Positions 58,583 through 64,000 of a stretch of DNA of 64,000 nt are shown in pieces. This stretch comes from Pseudomonas khavaziana. GTDB lineage: Bacteria; Pseudomonadota; Gammaproteobacteria; Pseudomonadales; Pseudomonadaceae. The notes under the pieces are model-generated. The model was not told the DNA's origin. It did no database searches and saw only the letters and a program-made list of their open reading frames with translations. Every line of letters starts with the position of its first letter. The stretch's first letter is position 1. The translations under genes were made by a program, and so were the position numbers. The DNA lies in contig NZ_JAHSTT010000002.1 in NCBI RefSeq assembly GCF_019145205.1, positions 124,001 through 188,000 on the forward strand, in the 5' to 3' direction.

Positions 58583-58683
58583 CGCAGCGTAGGCCGAATT
58601 TATGGCTACATAGCGCCTGCCCGCTGAAACCAGAGGGGGAGCAGGGCGATTTAGTAATGCATCGAACGGGCAAAACGAGAATT

Positions 58684-58702
58684 CTTGTAGTATAACTACA
58701 AG
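58684..58702. promoter_or_regulatory. HexR-like palindromic operator
   Basis: CTTGTAGTATAACTACAAG has perfect 8-bp arms (CTTGTAGT / ACTACAAG) around ATA. The TGTAGTnnnACTACA core matches the HexR-type motif known from central carbon genes. It lies 44 bp before a HexR-family gene, which suggests autoregulation or cross-control by HexR. Confidence 0.75.
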
Positions 58703-58746
58703 CTTGCTACATCCCTGGCGCCTGCCAATAACAAGAGTCCTGCCCT

Positions 58747-59613
58747 TTGAACCTGTTGCAACATATCGCCCAGTCGCGCCACCTGTTACGCAAATCGGAA
58801 CTCAAGGTTGCCGATCATGTGCTGCTTGATCCTGCGGCCGTGATGCACAGTTCCATGGCCGACCTGGCCCACAGCGTGGGCATCAGTGAGCCGACCATCG
58901 TGCGCTTCTGCCGCGCCATTGGCTGCTCCGGGTTCCAGGATTTGAAACTCAAGCTGGCACAGAGCCTGGCGGCCGGCGCGAGCTTCGGCCAGTTTGCGAT
59001 CCATGAAGACGACTCCGTCGCCGACTACAGCCTGAAAATCTTCGACACCACCTTGCATACCCTGATGGAAGTGCGCGAGAAGCTCGACCCGGTGGAGCTG
59101 CAAAAGGCTGTGACCGCCATGTCCCAGGCCCAGCGTGTCGAATTCTATGGCTTTGGTGCCTCGGGCGCGGTGGCGGCCGATGCCCAGCACAAGTTCTTTC
59201 GCCTGCTGCTGACGGCTGCCGCCTACAGCGACCCGCACATGCAGGCAATGTCGGCAGTGACCTTGAAGCCCACTGACGTGGCGATCTGTATATCCCAGTC
59301 CGGTCGTTCCAAAGATTTGCTGATCACCGCCAACCTGGTGCGTGAGAGCGGCGCTTCGCTGATTACCCTGTGCCCGAGTCAGACGCCATTGGCGGAACTG
59401 TCCACGGTGAACCTGGCGATCGATGTGCATGAAGACACCGAAATTTATACGCCGCTGACCTCGCGCATCGCTCATCTGGTGGTGATCGATGTGCTGGCGA
59501 TGGGTGTGGCCATGGCCCGTGGTCCTAGCCTGGTCAACCACCTCAAGAGCGTGAAGCGCAGCTTGCGCAGCCTGCGGCTGTCGCCCAAATCCGTCAAAGC
59601 CCTCGACGACTAA
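58747..59613 (+). CDS. RpiR/HexR-family transcriptional regulator
   Basis: 288-aa regulator with an RpiR-type helix-turn-helix ('MADLAHSVGISEPTIVRFCRAIGCSGFQDLKLKLAQSL', about 37-74) and a SIS phosphosugar-binding domain (about 120-260, 'FYGFGASGAVAADAQHKFFRLL', 'CISQSGRSKDLL'). It is HexR-like throughout, but hexR proper is usually beside zwf. The copy beside pycR/pycA in pseudomonads is a HexR paralogue. KDPG or another phosphosugar is the likely ligand. The start is a TTG at 58747. Role in balancing pyruvate and Entner-Doudoroff flux is inferred. Confidence 0.92.
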   Translation: MNLLQHIAQSRHLLRKSELKVADHVLLDPAAVMHSSMADLAHSVGISEPTIVRFCRAIGCSGFQDLKLKLAQSLAAGASFGQFAIHEDDSVADYSLKIFDTTLHTLMEVREKLDPVELQKAVTAMSQAQRVEFYGFGASGAVAADAQHKFFRLLLTAAAYSDPHMQAMSAVTLKPTDVAICISQSGRSKDLLITANLVRESGASLITLCPSQTPLAELSTVNLAIDVHEDTEIYTPLTSRIAHLVVIDVLAMGVAMARGPSLVNHLKSVKRSLRSLRLSPKSVKALDD

Positions 59614-59632
59614 ATACCTGCACACAGAACTC

Positions 59633-59726
59633 AATGTGGGAGGGGGCTTGCTCCCGATAGCAGTAGGTCAGTCAATGGAATCTGTGACTGAAACTCCGCT
59701 ATCGGGAGCAAGCCCCCTCCCACATT
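59633..59726. repeat. REPIN, family A
   Basis: Arms AATGTGGGAGGGGGCTTGCT and its complement enclose a short variable centre, matching the copies at 16445-16537 and 26900-26991. Confidence 0.9.
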
Positions 59727-59825
59727 AGATTCTCCATGCATCCAGAATCTTCATCAGGCTGTCATCGCCCCGTCATCCCCCGCGTCCACCCTGTACTCCC
59801 CCGTACTCGCATTGGGAGACTCCAA

Positions 59826-60023
59826 ATGACCCGGCACTACGAAGACAGCAACAGCACCGTCAAGACCCGTCGTCAGCAGGAAGACCAGCGCCGCATGGCG
59901 TTCCGTCGCGCCATCGAAGACCGTTGCGAAGAGCGCCAGTTGCTCCAGAGCATCACGGACTACCCGGAACTCCATTGGCAGGCACCCGTGGCAGCCCAGC
60001 GAAACGCTCAGCCAACGCGCTGA
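59826..60023 (+). CDS. Small conserved hypothetical protein
   Basis: 65-aa highly charged protein starting 'MTRHYEDSNSTVKTRRQQEDQ' with Arg/Glu-rich helices and 'ITDYPELHW'. It resembles small pseudomonad proteins of the PA3496 type (putative envelope integrity), a match made from memory. The final 71 bases overlap the convergent 3' end of pycR. The ATG at 59826 gives the conserved-looking N-terminus. Confidence 0.65.
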   Translation: MTRHYEDSNSTVKTRRQQEDQRRMAFRRAIEDRCEERQLLQSITDYPELHWQAPVAAQRNAQPTR

Positions 60024-60927
60024 TCTGCGCCCGTTCGCTGCGGATAAAGCCCAGGAACGCATGGGCCACCGGTGACAGGCGTTTAGCCTTGGCCTGCACC
60101 AGGCACCAGCTGCGGTACAGCGGCAGTTCTTCCACCGGCAGCTCCTTGAGCCCGCCGGTGGCCAGCTCCATGTTGACCGCATGACGCGTCAGCAGGGCCA
60201 CGCCCAACCCTGCGCTCACGCATTCACGCTGCGCCTCGGCCGAGGCCACTTCCACCGTCTGGGTGAAATGCACGCGTTTTTCCTTGAAGTATTCTTCGCA
60301 GGCCAGCCGCGTACCGGAGCCCGGTTCGCGCAGCAGCAATGTGTAAGGCTCCAGGTCTTGCAGGCGCAACGGCCCTTGCAGGCTCAGGGGGTGGTCGAGG
60401 GGCGCCACGGCGACAATCGGGTTGTTGAGAAACGGCAGGAATTCCAGGCCCATGTCCTGGGGCACCATGGACATGATCACCAGATCGTCGCGGTTATCCG
60501 AAAGCCGGCGAATGACCTGGGCGCGGTTGACCACAGTCAAATGCAATTGCACCTCTGGATGCTGGCGCTTGAAGGCGGCAAACAGGTGCGGCACGAAATA
60601 CTTGGCGCTCGATTCCACCGCCAGTTTCAGCTGGCCCTGCAGCGAGCCCTGCATGTCCGATAGTTGCATGTCGAGGTTTTCCAGGCGCCCGAAAATATCG
60701 CGGCTGGCGCGCTGCAGGGCTTCGGCCGCCTCGGTCATGTAGAGTTTTTTGCCGACGTAATCGAACAGCGGTTGGCCGATCAGCTCTTCCAATTGACGAA
60801 TCTGCAGGCTGACCGCGGGCTGCGTCAGGGACATTTCCTCGGCTGCGCGGCTGTAGGAGCGCAGATCGCAGACCTCATGAAAGATCTGCAATTGACGTAA
60901 TGTCAGTCTCATCAGTGACTTACGCAT
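59953..60927 (-). CDS. pycR: LysR-family transcriptional regulator PycR
   Basis: 324-aa LysR regulator. The N-terminal winged HTH is 'LTLRQLQIFHEVCDLRSYSRAAEEMSLTQPAVSLQIRQLEELIGQPLFDYVGKKLYMTEAA', followed by a LysR substrate domain with 'LKLAVESSAKYFVPHLFAAFKRQHPEVQLHL'. It is transcribed away from pycA, the usual LysR arrangement, and corresponds to PycR of P. aeruginosa, linked to pyruvate carboxylase control. AGGGG is suitably spaced before the ATG at 60927. Confidence 0.92.
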   Translation of the reverse strand: MRKSLMRLTLRQLQIFHEVCDLRSYSRAAEEMSLTQPAVSLQIRQLEELIGQPLFDYVGKKLYMTEAAEALQRASRDIFGRLENLDMQLSDMQGSLQGQLKLAVESSAKYFVPHLFAAFKRQHPEVQLHLTVVNRAQVIRRLSDNRDDLVIMSMVPQDMGLEFLPFLNNPIVAVAPLDHPLSLQGPLRLQDLEPYTLLLREPGSGTRLACEEYFKEKRVHFTQTVEVASAEAQRECVSAGLGVALLTRHAVNMELATGGLKELPVEELPLYRSWCLVQAKAKRLSPVAHAFLGFIRSERAQISALAERFAGLPRVPANGVPGSP

Positions 60928-61122
60928 TATTTACATCCCCTCACTCCTGGCTATGCGGCCAACTATAAGTCTTTGCTTATGCTTGACCCAATAATTATTG
61001 ATTTTTGTTAATCCCTTGGCAGGCTTAGTGTGTGTCTCGCGACTGTCATGAAACATTTGGTCACGCGCCGACCCAGCTCCATCGGGTCGCAGACGCAGCA
61101 ATCGGCTCAAGGGAATTTCCAA

Positions 61123-62538
61123 GTGATAAAAAAGATCCTGATCGCCAACCGTGGTGAAATTGCCGTACGAATCGTACGTGCCTGCGCCGAGATGGGCATT
61201 CGCTCGGTCGCGGTCTACTCGGACGCCGACCGCCACGCGTTGCACGTCAAACGTGCCGACGAAGCCCACAGCATTGGCGCCGAGCCCCTGGCCGGCTACC
61301 TGAACCCGCGCAAGCTGGTGAACCTGGCGGTGGAAACCGGTTGCGACGCCCTGCACCCCGGCTACGGCTTTCTGTCAGAAAATGCTGAACTGGCGGACAT
61401 CTGCGCCGAACGCGGGATTAAGTTCATCGGTCCATCGGCCGAAGTCATCCGCCGCATGGGCGACAAGACAGAAGCGCGCCGCAGCATGATCAAGGCCGGT
61501 GTGCCGGTCACTCCCGGTACTGAAGGCAACGTTGCGGATATCCACGAAGCGCTTACCGAGGGCGATCGCATTGGTTACCCGGTGATGCTCAAGGCCACCT
61601 CCGGTGGTGGCGGGCGCGGTATTCGTCGTTGCAACAGTCGCGAAGAACTTGAACAAGCCTTCCCCCGCGTTATTTCCGAAGCCACCAAGGCGTTCGGTTC
61701 GGCGGAAGTGTTTTTGGAAAAATGCATCGTCAATCCCAAGCACATCGAGGCGCAGATCCTCGGTGACAGCTTTGGCAACGTGGTGCATTTGTTCGAGCGT
61801 GATTGCTCGATCCAGCGTCGCAACCAGAAACTCATCGAAATTGCTCCAAGCCCCCAGCTGACCCCCGAACAGCGCGCCTATATCGGCGACCTGTCGGTGC
61901 GTGCCGCCAAGGCCGTTGGCTACGAGAACGCCGGCACCGTGGAGTTCCTGCTCGCCGAGGGCGAGGTGTACTTCATGGAGATGAACACCCGGGTGCAGGT
62001 GGAACACACCATCACCGAAGAAATCACCGGGATCGACATCGTGCGTGAGCAAATCCGTATAGCCTCGGGACTGCCGCTGTCGGTGAAACAGGAAGATATC
62101 CAGCACCGTGGTTTCGCGTTGCAGTTCCGTATCAACGCCGAAGACCCGAAGAACAACTTCCTCCCAAGCTTCGGCAAGATCACCCGTTACTACGCACCCG
62201 GCGGCCCCGGCGTACGCACCGACACGGCGATCTACACCGGCTACACCATCCCGCCGTTCTACGACTCCATGTGCCTGAAACTGGTGGTGTGGGCGTTGAC
62301 CTGGGAAGAAGCCATGGACCGCGGCCTGCGTGCCCTGGATGACATGCGCCTGCAAGGCGTGAAGACCACCGCCGCCTACTACCAGGAAATCCTGCGCAAC
62401 CCGGAATTCCGCAGCGGCCAGTTCAATACCAGTTTCGTGGAAAGCCACCCTGAGCTGACCAACTACTCGATCAAGCGCAAACCCGAAGAGCTGGCCCTGG
62501 CCATCGCCGCCGCCATCGCCGCCCACGCAGGCCTGTGA
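61123..62538 (+). CDS. pycA: Pyruvate carboxylase subunit A (biotin carboxylase)
   Basis: ATP-dependent biotin carboxylase half of a two-subunit pyruvate carboxylase that makes oxaloacetate. 'KKILIANRGEIAVRIVRAC' opens the protein. The glycine-rich ATP loop is 'KATSGGGGRGIRRC', and 'FLEKCIVNPKHIEAQILGD', 'ERDCSIQRRNQKLIE' and 'FMEMNTRVQVEHTITEEITGIDIV' hold the catalytic residues. The GTG at 61123 with AGGGAA upstream gives the usual 471-aa protein; the extension to 61030 has no support. 11 bp before pycB. Confidence 0.95.
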   Translation: MIKKILIANRGEIAVRIVRACAEMGIRSVAVYSDADRHALHVKRADEAHSIGAEPLAGYLNPRKLVNLAVETGCDALHPGYGFLSENAELADICAERGIKFIGPSAEVIRRMGDKTEARRSMIKAGVPVTPGTEGNVADIHEALTEGDRIGYPVMLKATSGGGGRGIRRCNSREELEQAFPRVISEATKAFGSAEVFLEKCIVNPKHIEAQILGDSFGNVVHLFERDCSIQRRNQKLIEIAPSPQLTPEQRAYIGDLSVRAAKAVGYENAGTVEFLLAEGEVYFMEMNTRVQVEHTITEEITGIDIVREQIRIASGLPLSVKQEDIQHRGFALQFRINAEDPKNNFLPSFGKITRYYAPGGPGVRTDTAIYTGYTIPPFYDSMCLKLVVWALTWEEAMDRGLRALDDMRLQGVKTTAAYYQEILRNPEFRSGQFNTSFVESHPELTNYSIKRKPEELALAIAAAIAAHAGL

Positions 62539-62549
62539 GGAATATAACA

Positions 62550-64000
62550 ATGAGCAAGAAGATTTTCGTAACCGACACTATCCTGCGCGACGCCCATCAA
62601 TCGTTGCTCGCAACCCGCATGCGCACTGACGACATGCTGCCGATCTGCGACAAGCTCGACAAAGTCGGCTACTGGTCCCTGGAAGTCTGGGGCGGTGCGA
62701 CCTTCGACGCCTGCGTGCGCTTTCTCAAGGAAGACCCGTGGGAGCGCTTGCGCAAACTGCGCGCCGCGTTGCCCAACACGCGCCTGCAAATGCTGCTGCG
62801 CGGCCAGAACCTGCTGGGCTACCGTCACTACAGCGATGACGTGGTGAGGGCGTTCGTGGCCAAGGCGGCGGTTAATGGTATCGACGTGTTCCGTATCTTC
62901 GACGCCATGAACGACGTGCGTAACCTGCGTGTGGCTATCGAAGCCGTCAAGGCCGCTGGCAAACATGCCCAGGGCACCATCGCCTACACCACCAGCCCGG
63001 TGCACACCGTCGAGGCCTTTGTGGCCCAGGCCAAGCAGTTGGAATCCATGGGTTGCGACTCGATCGCGATCAAGGACATGGCCGGCCTGCTGACCCCGTA
63101 TGCCACCGGCGAGCTGGTCAAGGCGCTGAAAGCCGAGCAGAACCTGCCGATTTTTATCCATTCCCACGACACCGCCGGTTTGGCCGCGATGTGCCAGCTC
63201 AAGGCCATCGAAAACGGTGCCGATCATATCGACACCGCCATCTCCAGCTTCGCCTGGGGCACCAGCCACCCGGGTACCGAGTCGATGGTCGCCGCGCTTA
63301 AAGGCAGCGAATTCGACACCGGTCTGGATCTGGAGCTGCTGCAGGAGATCGGCCTGTATTTCTACGCCGTGCGCAAGAAGTACCATCAGTTCGAAAGCGA
63401 ATTCACCGCGGTCGACACTCGCGTGCAAGTCAACCAGGTGCCGGGCGGGATGATTTCCAACCTGGCCAATCAGTTGAAAGAGCAGGGCGCCCTCAATCGC
63501 ATGAGTGAAGTGCTGGCCGAAATCCCCCGTGTGCGTGAAGACCTGGGCTTCCCCCCACTGGTCACCCCGACCTCGCAGATCGTCGGCACCCAAGCGTTCT
63601 TCAACGTGCTGGCCGGCGAGCGCTACAAGACCATCACCAACGAAGTGAAGCTCTATTTGCAAGGCGGCTATGGCAAGGCGCCTGGCACCGTGAACGAGAA
63701 ACTGCGTCGCCAGGCCATCGGCAGCGAAGAAGTGATCGACGTGCGTCCGGCCGATTTGCTCAAGCCGGAAATGACCAAGCTGCGCGGCGAAATCGGTGCG
63801 TTGGCCAAGTCCGAAGAAGACGTGCTGACCTATGCCATGTTCCCGGACATTGGGCGTAAATTCCTTGAAGAGCGCGACGCGGGCACCCTGGCACCGGAAG
63901 TGCTGCTGCCGATTCCGGAAGCCGGCGGTGTGGCCCGTGCCGGTGGCGAAGGCGTGCCGACCGAATTCGTCATCGACGTGCATGGCGAAAGCTACCGCGT
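62550..64000 (+). CDS. pycB: Pyruvate carboxylase subunit B / oxaloacetate decarboxylase alpha (3' end outside window)
   Basis: Carboxyltransferase subunit; the C-terminal biotin carrier domain would lie beyond the window. 483 residues are visible of about 600. The HMGL-like TIM barrel begins 'VTDTILRDAHQSLLATRMRT' and includes 'LEVWGGATFDACVRFL', 'DVFRIFDAMNDVRNL', 'IAIKDMAGLLTPY' and 'FIHSHDTAGLAAM'. The PYC/OADA domain follows ('VNQVPGGMISNLANQLKEQGA'). It is annotated oadA in many pseudomonads, but pairing with pycA and pycR supports pyruvate carboxylase. Confidence 0.95.
   Translation, partial: MSKKIFVTDTILRDAHQSLLATRMRTDDMLPICDKLDKVGYWSLEVWGGATFDACVRFLKEDPWERLRKLRAALPNTRLQMLLRGQNLLGYRHYSDDVVRAFVAKAAVNGIDVFRIFDAMNDVRNLRVAIEAVKAAGKHAQGTIAYTTSPVHTVEAFVAQAKQLESMGCDSIAIKDMAGLLTPYATGELVKALKAEQNLPIFIHSHDTAGLAAMCQLKAIENGADHIDTAISSFAWGTSHPGTESMVAALKGSEFDTGLDLELLQEIGLYFYAVRKKYHQFESEFTAVDTRVQVNQVPGGMISNLANQLKEQGALNRMSEVLAEIPRVREDLGFPPLVTPTSQIVGTQAFFNVLAGERYKTITNEVKLYLQGGYGKAPGTVNEKLRRQAIGSEEVIDVRPADLLKPEMTKLRGEIGALAKSEEDVLTYAMFPDIGRKFLEERDAGTLAPEVLLPIPEAGGVARAGGEGVPTEFVIDVHGESYR

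Noticed and set aside
62463..63983. 506-codon minus-strand frame over pycB
   Set aside because: Antisense to the evident carboxyltransferase gene.

Overview
The window is chromosomal DNA of a fluorescent Pseudomonas (P. fluorescens group) from the replication-origin side of the chromosome. The evidence is the gene order mnmG-rsmG-parA-parB-atpIBEFHAGDC-glmU-(DeoR)-glmS, the pseudomonad zinc-starvation block (gamma-carbonic anhydrase, folE2, amiA, dksA2, CobW GTPases), the pycR/pycAB locus, high-GC codon use and two REPIN families typical of this group. No rRNA, tRNA or CRISPR array was seen.

Layout. 1-2.9 kb: a ferri-siderophore uptake unit on the minus strand (FecI-type sigma, FecR-type regulator, TonB receptor cut by the window edge) behind a Fur-box-like site. 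2.9-3.4 kb: an AT-rich, gene-free stretch with a cluster of DnaA boxes beside mnmG. 3.4-7.7 kb: mnmG, rsmG, parA, parB. 7.7-14.9 kb: the F1Fo ATP synthase operon with a good sigma70 promoter, several intercistronic hairpins and a terminator. 15-19.3 kb: glmU, a DeoR-type regulator and glmS, i.e. UDP-GlcNAc supply. 19.7-21.1 kb: an IS3-family element inserted inside a REPIN.

21.1-26.8 kb: a six-gene minus-strand lipid operon matching E. coli ynbABCD (CDP-alcohol transferase, alpha/beta hydrolase-methyltransferase, PAP2-phosphatase fusion, CDP-DAG synthase) plus a PlsC acyltransferase and a small membrane protein. 27-33 kb: a tightly coupled operon of three SPFH (HflK/HflC-like) membrane proteins, one with a His-rich tail, and a CPC-type heavy-metal P-type ATPase. 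33-35 kb: a bufferin-type metallophore unit (Cys-rich peptide, DUF692 modifying enzyme, DUF2063 partner). 35-38.4 kb: cfa, cardiolipin synthase and a DUF3617 protein.

38.5-47.5 kb: a zinc-deficiency block with two perfect Zur-type palindromes. It holds a metal ABC importer, a gamma-class carbonic anhydrase, zinc-independent FolE2, an amidase, zinc-finger-less DksA2, two CobW-family GTPases and a DUF1826 protein. A perfect parS core lies inside folE2. 47.5-58.6 kb: mixed housekeeping genes (DUF3301, pdxY, thioesterase, CPA2 antiporter, SMI1/KNR4, Tim44-like, uvrD, a GGDEF/EAL protein). 58.7-64 kb: a HexR-family regulator behind a HexR-like palindrome, a small ORF, pycR (LysR) and the two-subunit pyruvate carboxylase pycA-pycB, the latter running off the window.

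The least-described parts are the SPFH/P-type ATPase operon next to the bufferin genes and the ynb-type lipid operon.
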